Source: Chrysoperla carnea (lineage: Eukaryota > Arthropoda > Insecta > Neuroptera > Chrysopidae). From it: a DNA stretch of 64,000 nt. The DNA lies in the NCBI RefSeq assembly GCF_905475395.1, contig NC_058340.1, positions 54,972,181 through 55,036,180 of the forward strand, in the 5' to 3' direction. A program made the translations under genes and the position numbers. The notes beneath the pieces are model-generated. The model saw only the letters and a list, made by a program, of their open reading frames with translations. It was not told where the DNA came from and did not search any database. Shown one piece after another: positions 1 to 13,476 of the stretch. How positions within the stretch are numbered: the stretch's first letter is position 1; every line of letters starts with the position of its first letter.

Positions 1-200
1 TTTGTACATTTTTGTTGTTTTTTGGTCTTTGAATTATTTTTTTTTTTACGAAGCGTACACTGAACCTAAATAAATAAATACTCATATACTAAGCTTATAT
101 TAAATAGAATCACTGAGAGTCAAAGTTAAGATGTTTTATGAAACGCTTCGTAAAAAAAAAATAATTCAAACACCAAAAAACAACAAAAATGTACAAAAAA
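1..200. mobile_element. Hairpin-forming MITE at the window's left edge
   Basis: Bases 1-55 and about 144-198 are near-perfect inverted copies. Each outer end reads TTTGTACATTTTTGTTG and each inner end reads TTACGAAGCGT. The roughly 90-base spacer holds no ORF. The whole is about 200 bases, typical of a small non-autonomous DNA element. The left end coincides with the window edge, so a target-site duplication cannot be judged and the element may extend further left. Family unknown. Confidence 0.6.
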
Positions 201-1362
201 AGGGTAAAATACTCTCTTTATTGGCAATAATTAATCTGAAACTCGCACAAATTAGATGTAAACTGCATTTCGGTCAAACGTTTTCAAATTTTGGCAAATA
301 ATAGTTTTAGTCATTCTAAAGAAAATGGTCACAAGTAATGAAAATGACAGGATTTCATGTTATAGCTAAAATAAAGTTGGAAAATGTACTTATATGTATA
401 ATATAAACCTATGTGTGTATAGGCAAATACATATACAGATATGTATAACTACATGCATACGTGTTTTTTTAATGTAAGGGTGTTGTTTTTTAATTCTTGT
501 TTTTTGAAGAATATTTTACGATATTCAAAGAAGAAGCAGTGTTAAATGTTCAGTGGATCAATAATATAAATTGTTAAGATCAATATTTTCAGCTACATAT
601 ATACGTATACGATTTTTGACAGTTAAATTACAATAAAAACGTCGTAAATAAAACCTAGCACATATTCAAACATCGGACTTTGATCTGAACCTAGGAAGCA
701 TCAACTTTGATATTTTCATGAATTACGAAAGAATTTACACCAGTGGCATAGCTATGTAGAAAGTTGCTTGATTTCCCGTCGGTTCCACCATTTTATATAA
801 AAAGAAAGTTTTTCATCAACAAATACCAAATTTTCGGTGGATAGTTTTGAATAAAAGTCGGTGCTTACGTGTATAATTGTATAATGGTACAAAGAAATAT
901 TTATAAAATCATTTTCCAAAAATTTAAATTATTATAAAACGCCATCTTCAAACTAATAGCTGAATTTTAAAAGGTATGGTTTTTTATTTTGTTCGAGCTT
1001 TCAAAAAATGTCAATAGATGACTTGACTTATTGTATCTTTTTTTTTTTCATTATATAACACAAAAGATTATGCAATAAAAGGTAATTGAAATGAAAGAAA
1101 TGTATAGACATTGCTGTCTCTTTTTAAAGATACTTCTACCAATAAAAACGTAATACCTGAATACTTTCATTGGTTGCATTAAAATATGTAACGGAAATTC
1201 AGGTAACCGTTAAATAATTACAAAAGGACTTTTAATTTCATTTCGTACTCTTATCATGGCATCACAGCTGTTAACCGTTTAGTTATTTGTTATTATTTTA
1301 ATTAAATAAATCTAGTGTTAAGTTTTAATATTTATTAATTTATTTTATTTATTATTAGAAAT

Positions 1363-4300
1363 ATGGCTTTTTCAAAAGCTAAATTAACGCGCTTTAATGA
1401 TGTTATAAGTAAGTAAAAATAGTAATTATTTAATTTTAATATATTTGCGCCATTTTTTTTTGTGGAATCAAGTTTTTTATTTATTTTTGTTAATTTTGTA
1501 AATTTAGGTGATACTCCAGCACCGGGTAGATATAATCCAAAACATGATAAATATGCTCGATCTTGTACTCCAACCTCAGAACGTGGTGATTTGAATAAAA
1601 GTCCTATCAGCAGTGTGGCTTCAGAGAAAAATTCGGTTATTAGTACACCATGTTTCAGAACGGTATGTAATTATTTGGAAAATATGATATTTTATTAAAA
1701 CAATTATTTAAGCTATAAATTATCCAGGAGGTAGAACGAGATTACCTATAGTTTTTATTTAAAAAAATATAATAATTACAAAAAATCATTTTAAAATGAA
1801 CACAGATACTAAAGGCGCTAACGATGAACGTAAATATTGAATTGATTTTCACTCTCTTAAGAAAAATCTTAATCTTAATAAAAAGTTTGCAATTTTAGGT
1901 AATTTTTCTACTAAAACCTTTTATTACAAAATATAATGTTAAATCTACCGGTTTATAGAAATTTACAAATAGTTTTCAAAATTTTGTTAATTTATGGTTC
2001 CAAAAAAGCTCCCCTCTGTGATCGACTGTAAATTTTCCAAGCATAAACTTTCCTTATTTCTCAAAAAAAAATATATATATATACTTATATCAAGATAAAA
2101 GGTTTAGGGGGTGTGCATTATAAAATAGTGATTATAGAATAACAAAGGTTACGATATTGCAAAGCGCAGACAAAGGTAGGGAGATTTCTACAAATATAGC
2201 TTCTGTTCCTAAATACATGCCAGCATCTGCCCAGCACTGTTTGACATTTCATTCCTATGTATTTTACATCAACGGGTCGTACTGGCAGCATGATTTCTAA
2301 ACCCAATTAATATCTTTTTTTGATAATCAAAAATGCATTCGCATGAAATAATGGCTGTAATTACCTCAATTAAAAAAATAAAAATAATAAAATTTAAAAA
2401 TCAAAAACCCAACTGTATAAAAATTGGATGGCTTTCGTATATATCCACATTTGAAAAAAAGCATTTTTTTTATCTTTTCAGTTAATTTTTATTTCAGTGT
2501 AGATTTTTTTTCTTTGAATTTGAAAAGAAGGGTGTTATGCCTACCTGCCTGCCTGTGCCATCGTAGCTCCTAAGCGGATGAGCCGATTTTGATTTTTTCT
2601 AAAAGTAATTCATATTTCTCACCTCCGTGCAGAAAGTGCTAACTTTCACAGACCACGGGAGCAAGTAAAGAATGTTTGATATCTTTTGTCCATTTTCGAC
2701 CGTGAATAAATATTTGTGACTCTAGCAAATTCATTTGGTTCTCAGTATAATACTAAAATCGTGATTAAACTATTGATTATATGAATAAATCTTTCAAAAT
2801 TTTTTATAGCCAGTCACATTCCGCTATATGTTAAAATCTATCATACTGCTTAGGCTTCAAAAATAGGCATATATACTCTCGAAAAACATTACCCTCCTTC
2901 TGGAATAGATTATTTATGCAGTATATCGAATAATAGTGTCGAATCTACTCAAGGGCTTTTTGGGGTGCAGCTTAGGGACCCGTGAATAAAAAGGTTCCAT
3001 TGAAAACAATAGACAGACAGATATAGAAAACAAATATAGGACCTCATTTTGGAACTATCGACTAAGTCATTTATCAGGTCTTTCCATAAATTACCATATA
3101 ATCAGCAAATAAAGGAATTTGCAGCACAAAAATACAGAAAGGTTGCTTTATAATTTATATATCATAACTACACTTAACCAGAACCTTTCAATTTAGTTTT
3201 TGCATTAATGTCGTACAGTTGCTGTTTGTATATACAAACACTAAGTCATATTATATATTCAACAAAATATTTTATTGTCCTATTTGTTTCCTATACCGTA
3301 TACCTACATCTCTATAGAAAACAGTTTTTTGACAGAATATGCAATTAATTGAATAATTAGACGGTTCCCTAGGTCGTATTAGTTTAGGGCCCTATGAATG
3401 TAAAATCCGCCCCTGTCAGATAAATTAAATATTATTAAAAAAATGTTATTTTTTATTTATAGCCAAATTTACCTGCCCGTCGAAAGCTACTTTGTTCACA
3501 ATCTGCAAGAAAATTCTCTCAAAAAGAAAATTTACAACCAACACCTGTTTCACAACAATTATTAGACCAACAACGTGAAGAATTGCAAGAAAGAATTGTG
3601 GAATGCAATAATAAGACACAATGTATAAAAGATTTAGAAATACAAATTGAAGAATTGAAAGAACAAATTTCCAATTTAAAGCAAAATGAAATGGATGATG
3701 CTCAAGAACTTGAAAAACTTACAATTCAAATAGACGAATTATTGGAGGAAAAACAAAAATTGATCGAAGAAATCGGAAAAATTCAAGTACAACATCAAAA
3801 TGATATACATGAAATAAAAGCTTTATTGGCGGACACTGTAGATGAGAAAGATACATTAATATTTGAAAATGAAGAACATCAAATTGAAATATGCGAATTG
3901 CAAAAATCAAATGATGAATTGGAAATAGAAAATTATGAATTACAATTGAAATTACGAAATAAGAATATCATACAAAACAATTTAATCAAACAACAAAAAC
4001 GCTTCCAACTTTTAATGCAGAAAATGAAAGCTAAACAAAAAAATATAACGTTTTTACGAAAACGTATAATGACTTTACGTAAAGAATTGTGTGATCTTAA
4101 AACTGAAACACACACTGAAATTTCAAGTTTACAACAGCAATTAATTGCAGCTGAAGCGGCCAAAAATAAAGAACGTGAAGAAACAGAAACAGGATTTTTA
4201 GAAGTAATTCAACAATTGAGATCCACAAATAATGAAATATTAAAAAATCATAAAAAAGAAATGACACAATTTAAAGATAGTACTCATCAACATTTACGTC

Positions 4301-5595
4301 AAATTCAGGAAAATGCAAATTTACAAATTCGTGAATTACAGACACAATTAGATGAAAATCTAAAAAAACATGAGATGGAGACAAAAAATTTAAAATTAAT
4401 TTTATCAGATACAGAACGCGATTTACAACATGCTATCGATGGTAAAGAAAAATTGGACATGGAATTGGGACAAAAAAAATGTGTTATAAATGAATTACAA
4501 CGGAAATTATCATCTACAATTATCGAATTAAATGAAGTACGTGAAAATTGGTCGAAAGAAATTAGTGAACTTCGAACTGAAATTGATAATATTAACAATC
4601 AAAAACGTCGATATGCAATTGCTTTAGATGAAACACGATCAACCGTACAAGTAATTACAGATCGTTTAGTTGAATCAGATCAAGGTGTGGAACAGTTAAA
4701 AAATCAAGTTGAAAAGCTTCAACTAACTAAAATACAAATTGAAAATGAAAATAATGAATTAAAAAAGAAAACAAAAGAATTAGAAGAACTTTACACTACT
4801 TCAAGTGAAAAGCAATGGGTTCAAATGGAAAAAATGATTCGTGATGATATTGACAAGGAGAAACGAGAATTAACCGATGCTGTGGAAAACTATAAACAAT
4901 TAACCTTGAACACAATTAAAGATTACGAATTAAAACAGCAAACTTTAATAAGCAGTTTAAATGAAACAAACATGAAATATAAATCTTTGGAAGAAAAATA
5001 CAATGAATTACATAAAACATCAACGAAGAAAATACAAACTTTAGAACAAGAATGTATGAAGCATAAAAATAACAATAAAGAATTACTAGATCAATTGAAA
5101 TCTAGAGAACAAAAATTTTTGGAAGCTCAGTCATTAATCAGTGCATCCAAAATTGAAATTGAACATCAAAGTTCTGAAAATATTGAATTGAAATTCAAAG
5201 TAAATCGTCTTGAATCACAGATTGCTAGTTTACAAGTACCAATGGATAAAAGTAAAATAAATAAACTAATTGAAGAGAATAAAAAGTTGAAAAATCAAAT
5301 GAAAAATATTGAAGAATTGCCAGAATTTAGAGAATTATTGGATAAATATAAACAATTAAACATGCAAGTAAATAAAGAGAAGAAAGATAAACAAGATATG
5401 GAAAATAAAATTCGTGCTCAAAATAAATTGATTGAGAAATTGAAACAAGAAGTTACATCTCCAAAATCGGCATCACGTCGAAGCAAATTGTTGGTTTCGA
5501 ATGAAAAGGAGAATCAAAGCCCTGGAAAAGTTGCTGTTATTCGTACTGATAGTCCTAATACCACACCATTAAAAGATCGAAATATTCGTCAGTAA
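1363..5595 (+). CDS. HMMR: HMMR/RHAMM-like mitotic spindle coiled-coil protein
   Basis: Three coding exons: 1363-1408, 1508-1662 and 3463-5595, all with GT-AG borders and consistent phases, giving about 777 residues (human HMMR has 724). The N-terminus MAFSKAKLTRFNDV, followed after the first intron by a PAPGRY motif, matches the conserved HMMR start (MSFPKAPLKRFND, then a PSPGAY motif). That match is the main basis for the name. From roughly residue 100 to 735 the protein is almost uninterrupted Glu/Lys/Gln/Leu coiled coil. The tail carries SPKSASRRSK, KENQSPGK and TPLKDRN, resembling the HMMR C-terminus. In vertebrates HMMR binds microtubules and localises TPX2 and dynein at spindle poles and centrosomes; the same role here is inferred. 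The ATG sits just after an AG, so a 5'UTR intron is possible. An AATAAA lies at 5927-5932. Coiled-coil proteins resemble each other, so the name rests on the two termini. Confidence 0.83.
1663..3462 (+). other. HMMR intron 2 with dispersed-repeat segments
   Basis: This 1.8-kb intron contains no convincing exon. At about 2530-2720 lies a GC-richer stretch with a CTGCCTGCCTG run followed by a segment containing GGATGAGCCGATTTTGATT. Sequence of this style recurs in many insect genomes as part of interspersed repeats (from memory, not searched). About 2110-2310 is another locally GC-richer patch without a recognisable product. Confidence 0.4.
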
Positions 5596-8500
5596 TAGGT
5601 ATCACTTATTGGTTAGTTTTTAATTAAAAGCTATTTTCAATACATTCCATATTTCGATAGTTTTAAGCGAAACGACTGATCGGCTTTTTAAATTTTATGT
5701 ATCTTTAAGTATATTTATTATATGATTCGTGCAAAATATTGAACATTATCGTTTTAGATAAATTTGTTTTAATCCAAATATTAATGTTTATTTTTAAGAG
5801 AGTAAAGTCAAAATTGTACAGAGGACATCATTGGAGTTTGTACTATTTTCCAAATGATGCAAAAGAAATCGTCAAGACTCTCTTAAATATTTAACGGACA
5901 TCGTCGATAATCATATATACCCGACGAATAAAGATGTTTTTCGTTTATCCTATTTCGTTCATATTTAGTCAGATTATAATTAATATAAATCTATCAGGAT
6001 CGGGTTTATCCTCAATGTCACCTCATCTCAATTTAATTTATCAAAATTATTTCGACACCAAATAGGTAATATCCAAGATCTTTCAACTTTTCAAATTAAC
6101 TAATTTTCTTCCGCGATCATGGGCAGTTGTCATAGTTAAATCCGAACCTGATATTGGTACCTATATTTATTTCAAAAATTTTTGTATTCTCTTTTTATTA
6201 TTTAATTGCGCTAATGCTCGATTTTTTTCACAATGTAACGAAATATATCCTTAAAATATTCTGTGCTCGTATATATTTTTGATTCAAGGGTCGTTTTAAG
6301 GTAATTTATCTCATTACTTGAATATAAGAAATAGTAACTTTTTACAAAAAAATCACTAACTAGTGAAAATTAGAGTATTGCAAACACGGCGGGTATTTCT
6401 GTAATTGCCATTGCTTTGTAGCCCAGCTTTAAACTTTTTTGGAGACATCTGTCTCTATTATAACTAGCTTTTTATCATACAAAATAGGACTATCTTCGTT
6501 TTATATCAAGATTATTCATTTTTAGAATAGAAAACTATCGATTAACAGTGTTCGGTCACGGAGACGGTTTAAAACAGCTGTGTGCCATCATGTGTTATCA
6601 TGTAAGCTACACCGAGATAGAAACTTTGACTTCAATGATAGTCCGCAGTATGCAGATACGCAGATTAACCACGTTTTTTTTCGTGTAATATGTAAGCTTA
6701 AATTTCCTTCAGCACTTAATTTTTTTTTGAATAACGATCAATTGTCCGCTGCGAAAAAATCCGCCATGTGGCTTGCCGACTTTAATTTTATACAACGTTA
6801 AACGCCTTCTTTAATTAGTCACGTTTTTCTTTAAATTATTCAGATTATTTTGTTTAATGTTTATTTCTTAATATTATCAATTTCTGATTTAATTTTAATA
6901 TATCCATATTTTTCATTGAATTATGTTTCTCAAATTTTAATGTCAACTTTTCAGTTTCCATTTATATCAAATAAAGAAAAATACCCAATAAAAAGCTAGA
7001 GAAATTGGTAATCTCAAGAAGGCGACTTAAAATTTTATCCATTTCTAATAATTTTGGTTGAAGATCTTTAAACAGCTTTTAGTTTATTATATATTTCACT
7101 TTATTTCACATTTAGTAAACTATTCTTTTTCATTTTTCAGTTCCCTTTTAAGATTACACAAACGTTTAGAAACCCATATTGACAAAATTTACTGGCCTGT
7201 ATAATAATAGTAGGATTTCTAAATGTGAAATAGATAGGTAACCATAGACGTAACAAGTTAAGAAGGAAACTAACGGACGTCACGCCGAATAATTTTACAA
7301 TAAACAAAAAGTGAAGAAATCGAGCATTAACCATATATTTAATTTTCAATAAACTTTTTAATTCAGAGTTTACAATTTACTAACGTCATGAATTGAAAAC
7401 AAAAACCAAAGAATCAATTAAATTGTGCCAATTTTTTACCATTTACAATGTGTTCATAATATTTATTTGCAAAAAAAAATTTTTACAAACTTAATTAGAT
7501 AAAAATTTTATATTTTTTTAAAATATTTTTAATGTTTTTATATTATGTAATAATAATTTTTGTATTGCGTTTGAAAATTGTGTCAACCTTTTTTAAAATT
7601 ATTTTACAACTATGTTATATTTGAAATTTGAAATTGTTATAAATAACATGTTTTCTTGAAATAAAAACACTAGATAAAAATTGCTTGTTAATTTTTAATA
7701 TTTAATCCAGGATAATTGAAAATAATCCAGTCTGTTTATCAACTCTTTGGTGTAAACAGACACCTTCACTCCTAAGGAATTTAAAGAGACAAAAAAAAAA
7801 CTTTGGACGCTGGTTGGCGCAAATGCTTATTTTTATAAAATTATAAAGTCAATGTTATTTTTCTGAAAATAATGATAAATGTATCGTAAGGTGAGTTACG
7901 GATCTTAGTAAATAAAAATTAAATAATTATGTATAAACGATCATTTTATTATTATAATTTATGTTCACAACCAGACAATAAAAAATACATACCTCATCCT
8001 GTTTCAACAATTAAAAGACTTGCAATGAATCTATTGGCCTAGTTTACATCATTAAACTTTTTGGTATGCATACTAAAAGTTGTTTTCCACTTTAATACAG
8101 ACTGAAGCTTTAAGATAAGAACACATGATATAAATTTCTTATACGAAATTCTTATGAAGAGTAGTACTATTAAAATAACGATCCATAATAGTTGACAGTC
8201 ATCACTTGGCTTAAAGAGCTTGAGAGTAGTAACGTATACTACTATCAGGAGCTTTTAGAGGCTAAACGTAGTCATTATTTATAATGAGCATATCAATTGT
8301 GTTAAGTTTTCCTTCTATAGCATACTTAGAAAGCGGAACTAAGTAACAACATAAACTAGACCATTAATTTCTCAAACAATAATTTTTATATACAATTTTT
8401 AAGAAATTAATTAAAAAATTAAAAACAACAAATTAAATAACAATTAAAAGACTTTTTTTTGTTTACAAAAGATGTTTAAAAGAATAAATATAAGTTGAGC

Positions 8501-8991
8501 TATTAAAATAGAAAAACAAATGTATAATACGAACTAAAAATGCATAATTTTAAATAATATGCCACGATTACGATTGATATAATATTGATACCATCATTAC
8601 CTTTTTTACCTTTAACTTTTTTTGTTGCATATTAACAAAAGTAACAAATTTTATCAAGTTTTACATAATACTTAGGTAAATGATACGGATACAAGAGCCG
8701 TATCAGTAGCAGTATCACCGCATCAAAAACGGTTATTTTATGCTAGCCTGTCACTAAATTTCGATAGTCTTAGGACAACTCTGATCATTTATTTGATGTT
8801 TTTATTCGAATATACCCCGGGAAAGAACTTAAAAGCTGATTTCTTTTGAAATTTCTGCTAAATGAGATTTCAGATTTGAGTGGGTGAAAATAGAGAGTTA
8901 TCTTCGATAAAAGCGATTTTTAAGCTCTTTCCAGGATATGTCCTTATACAATATATCAAATTAGTCTCGGGTAGAGTTTATATGATTTAAC

Positions 8992-9055
8992 ATTAAATTA
9001 ATTAAAAGTATCATGTATGAAGTACATTAAATTAATTAATAGTATCATGTAAAAT
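8992..9055. repeat. Two-copy tandem duplication, unit about 33 bases
   Basis: ACATTAAATTAATTA followed by GTATCATGTA occurs twice in succession with a few differences. It looks like a local slippage or tandem duplication in intergenic DNA with no evident function. Confidence 0.6.
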
Positions 9056-11880
9056 GCACAAAATTTGAAACAATTGTAAATTTGATTTCATAATAAAAAT
9101 ATATCGAATAGAGCTACCTTTAGGTGGTCGCATTTTTGCGGCAGGTAAGCATAAGTTTACCTGCGTTCGTACTGGCTCTTGATCTAATATACATTTCATA
9201 TTTAAACAGATTTTCTTGAGCAATAAGCTATATTATTGAAAAATACATTCGTCTAGAACGCTTACTGAATACAACAATCTAGTGTAACCATTTTCGATAG
9301 TTTGAGATGTACTAAATTCTAGGCGTATATATTTTTCAACAAACTGGCACAATTTCTATTAAACTTTTTTACCTTTTGCCAGATATAAATTATTTATAAA
9401 ATTAATTAATTTCCACTATTTCACCTTTGCCTTAAAGCGTGATTTAATTTAACTCGTTAACTTTCTCCTAGCATTAAACTGAAGTCAAAACACAATTTTG
9501 GTATAGAATTAAATTTCGCATTTGGTCGAGAAAATCATTTTGATCAGGGTTAAACTGGAATCATGATCATTTTATTAATACGTAAATATATAAACCACGG
9601 TAATAATGATAAACGATTTTATGCGCTAGTTCGGGTAACGAATTAACGGACTAGATTAGGAACAGTGGATTTTTTTACCTTTACAGACCCTATAAAATCA
9701 TTCATTTCCGTTATTTTTAGCTCAAAATTTTCAATACAGGTGAAAAAATAGTACTAAAATAACTACTTTTTCAAACTTAATTGATTAAACTACATAATCG
9801 ATTAAAAATTTTTTCTGCAACATAAAAAAGTTCATTAAAATTTATTAAAAACACAAACTACCAATTTAAAAAAGCCCAAGAATTCGTGCTTTTTATCATA
9901 AAAAAATATTTCGTTCCTAAATATTTTTAATAAAAGGGCGTAATAAATCAAATCCATCTCCAAAAACCTTTTACTGACAATCAATTTTGGCAAATAAATT
10001 GGCTTTAAAACAGCACCGAAAAGAAAACTAAACGACAATTGTCTAGCATTCGGAATTAATCATACATACATAGCCAAAGCTGTAATACTTTTTTATAAAT
10101 AATATAGTACCAAATTAAGATCATATCTACGGCAAACAAATGCAACAACTACTCGGGTTAAAGCTCCATTCGCATATATCGGTGATATGGCTGTACTATT
10201 ATCAATGCAATTTTTGCAACAAGTGATCATGTTGAATAAGTACCTCGTCTTTGTTCTCTAGAATATCACTTCAAATCGAACACCAAAGTGTTGGCATTAA
10301 ATTGTGTATTTTGGAATTCGTCCCCACTTTTTCACTGACAAGTATTGAACGAGTTTGAATTTATTCTAGTTCAAGTACACAGAACAAATAAGATTTCGTT
10401 ATATCACTGGTATATGTGAATTTTAGGAGTATACCACTATATACATAATTTAAAATCTACCACAGATATAGGGAATAGTTAATTCAGTCTTCCGTGATTA
10501 TTTGCCGTAGGTTAACGCAATGTTATTTGTAACTAAGTTGTACAAAACTATTTAGATGGAAATTTTAAAGTGTCGCAATATTTAGTGAATGTGTAATTTT
10601 TTGATTACAAGTTCGATTAGCGATTTTGGAATATTAGAAGTATGCTCTTGTAAGTACTAATAATTGTAAAAATATTTCAACCAAATGTTAAATGGACTAA
10701 GCTCGCATAAAAAATTACACTTCAAAAATTATAAAATTTGTATCGATTCTAAGTTGAGACATCTCATTCAAATAACAAAACAAATATCACATGACACCCA
10801 TATGTCTTATTCCAACACATTCAACGAGGAACGTTTTCATTTTTTACTTGACGTGAAACACTTGAATTTTCATCTATTAAGGCTAAAAAGTTAAAATTTC
10901 AAAAGAAGTCTTTAATTTTTTTCTATTGCCAAAGAAGAAAATCATAGGATTTTAGCATGGACACCGATGCGTAAGCAAATGTGAGTTAAATGAACGTCAA
11001 TTAAAAAAATCATCATGGATGCTATCACTGACACAGGAAGTTGTATGTGCTTCACCATTACCTACGGAAATATTAATCTTTGCACATAGCATTGTAATAT
11101 TTGCAATATTATTTGAATAACTATCTCAAAATTGTTTTCAAATAATTCTCAATTTCAAAATTTGTTCTCATATGTATGATAATGTAGAGTTCCCATTTAA
11201 AGCACATTTCAGACACGTTTTTAGATAAATCTGAAGCGAACATCAAATACATCGAGTATATGGTACGTAAAAGAAAAACTCATTTTTAAAATAAACAATA
11301 TATATTTAGTCTTCTTTTTCAATTTATAATAACACCAAATTTACTGAGATTAACCTTAATGCCAGTTGCATCGCTTAGTTATTAAAATTCATATTTTTAT
11401 TTTTGAGAAGATCTTCATTTTATAAAGTTCAGGTTATGGGTAACATTGGACCATATATTATAGCTTTTTTCTCAGTATTCCCACATAATTTAAATACTTT
11501 TTAATGTACGTTGAATATACCACCATATCAAATATCACTTAAATAACAATTATTGTTAGTAATTTTATTCAAATTATTGACAAACTAAAGGAATTTGCCT
11601 CATAAGTGTTCCAAAGTTACCCAAAATGACTGTATATTTAGTTTAGGTGGTTTTAATTTCCACAGCTTTTTGACTCCTGTAATTAGTATGTATGTGTGTA
11701 ACTAACATTTGAGTAAGGATTTCTTTTTTGCGAAAGCTTATACTTTAAAAAAAAAAGGGTTAATTTATACGAATTTTTATGCAGTCCTTTTATTATTTAT
11801 TTCATGTACTCGATGTCAATAATTGTTTTTTAACGTTCTACTTCACAATAATACCAATTTGTATAATTAAAAATTAAATA

Positions 11881-12076
11881 CAGTAGGTGCTTTTGAAATT
11901 ATATATAAATGCAAAAATTAAAAGCATGTGTATAGTTCTTTTTAATGTGGTGATTTAGTGAAGTATATTTGTATTAAAAATTATTTTTAAATGCAGATTT
12001 TATAATTAATATTAATTAAAAAAAGCCTTAACCTCTTTTGTTATATTTTTGTTTGTTTCCAAAAGCATACCTACTG
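11881..12076. mobile_element. TA-flanked MITE with CAGTAGGT termini
   Basis: The left end CAGTAGGTGCTTTTG is mirrored on the right, whose reverse complement reads CAGTAGGTATGCTTTTGG. A TA dinucleotide flanks both sides (11879-11880 and 12077-12078), as expected for Tc1/mariner-type insertion. The element is 196 bases and non-coding, so it would depend on a transposase encoded elsewhere. The two ends differ by a small indel. Confidence 0.65.
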
Positions 12077-13476
12077 TAAATATAAACATTGTACACATTA
12101 TTTTAATTGTCGTTAAATCATATTTCATGTTTTTATGGTAACTATAATTGATTGATTTTTCAAATTATAAAAGACAAGATCCAAATCTAATTATTATAGA
12201 ATAGTAGGGTGGATAGATTGTGTCGATAATCTTAGAAGATTACTAGGTGATCAAAATAATTATTTTCGATTGTGGCTACTTTTTAGTCTGTTTAAAAAAA
12301 ATGCAAGAATTTTGTTGAAATTAATTACGCCATTGCCGATCATATTTAATAGTAGAAAATTAAATAAAATATTTAAATAATGAAGGTAACTTCAATTACA
12401 TAACTATCCAATGGCATTGGAAATTCATGTCAATATACAGTTAGGGAGCTGGTGATAATTTAGATATAAGATTTTTAAATAAAATAACAATTATTTTAGA
12501 AGTAAACAAATTAAAAATAAAACATTATTCAGACTACTTTGCTTTTCTTCCTTCGCTTTTATCGGCTAAACACAGCCGTTATTTATATCGGGCATCACAA
12601 AATATAAAAAAACTAATGCTTTTCAGTTTAATAAAGCGCCAATCATTTGCATATCTCCCTGTTATATTGCGAGATATCAAAAGTCAACTCGTGATAACTC
12701 AACCCTTTTCTTTAAAAGTTTTTTTCCTCAATAATCTTTGCAATATTTCCCAAAATCTTTTTTCTAAAAATTTATAATCCTGATGCAATGTATACAATCT
12801 ATTAAACACAGTTAATTTTATTGTCGAAGTTATAGCTCGCCTAAGCTGGCCTTAGATCAGGTATTAGATAAACCCATAGAAAACAAGCCTAAGTGTATTA
12901 AATAAGAAAATGCAGCGCATTGAATACGTTGTGTAAGAAAAAATACTCGCTTTCTTCATTATTAGTGAAGAAAACGGTTAAAAATTATTTTGTAAGACTT
13001 AAAAAAGGAATTATCTTCAATGCGTGCCTAAAATTTAAAGCAAAAAGAATATCGTGCCCACCAGCTCCTCAACTAAGCAATAATGACATTGAAAAAGATT
13101 ATCATTCACGAAATATACAATTTTCATGGAATTGTTAACTCTACGATCTGGGTCTAACTTTGATAAACTTTTCAAACAATATTATATGTTAGATATACGA
13201 CAATTAAAATATATTTATGTTTTTCATTTTGAGGTTATAAATACGTATATTTTTTGTATAATATATATAATTAAAAAATATTGATAAAAATAACAAGTTT
13301 ACAATAACAAATATGTACTTAGCAAATACTAAAAATAATAACTAATATTGTTAAAATAGTAATCTTTTTTTTATGCTTTTTCTTTCTCTGTTTTTCTTTT
13401 TTTGTAAAGTATAATTAAGTTTGTATGTTTTTTTTATAACCTGTTATATTCTTTAATTTTTGACTTTTTAATTTTT

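Larger units (their letters stand above)
5596..13476. other. Gene-free stretch between HMMR and TOM1 tails
   Basis: This 7.9-kb interval lies between the convergent 3' ends of HMMR (+) and TOM1 (-). I see only very AT-rich sequence with short chance ORFs, one clear MITE at 11881-12076 and a small tandem duplication at about 8992-9055. No ORF in it has family features or flanking splice sites that build a gene. Confidence 0.6.

Noticed and set aside
6580-6801. 73-codon plus-strand frame downstream of HMMR
   Set aside because: No homology features, and Phe/Asn-rich translation typical of AT-rich DNA.
9032-9223. Minus-strand frame containing CLPAAKMRPPKGSS with a donor-like GTAAAC
   Set aside because: Locally GC-richer and with a possible donor, but no partner exon or recognisable family; probably repeat-derived.
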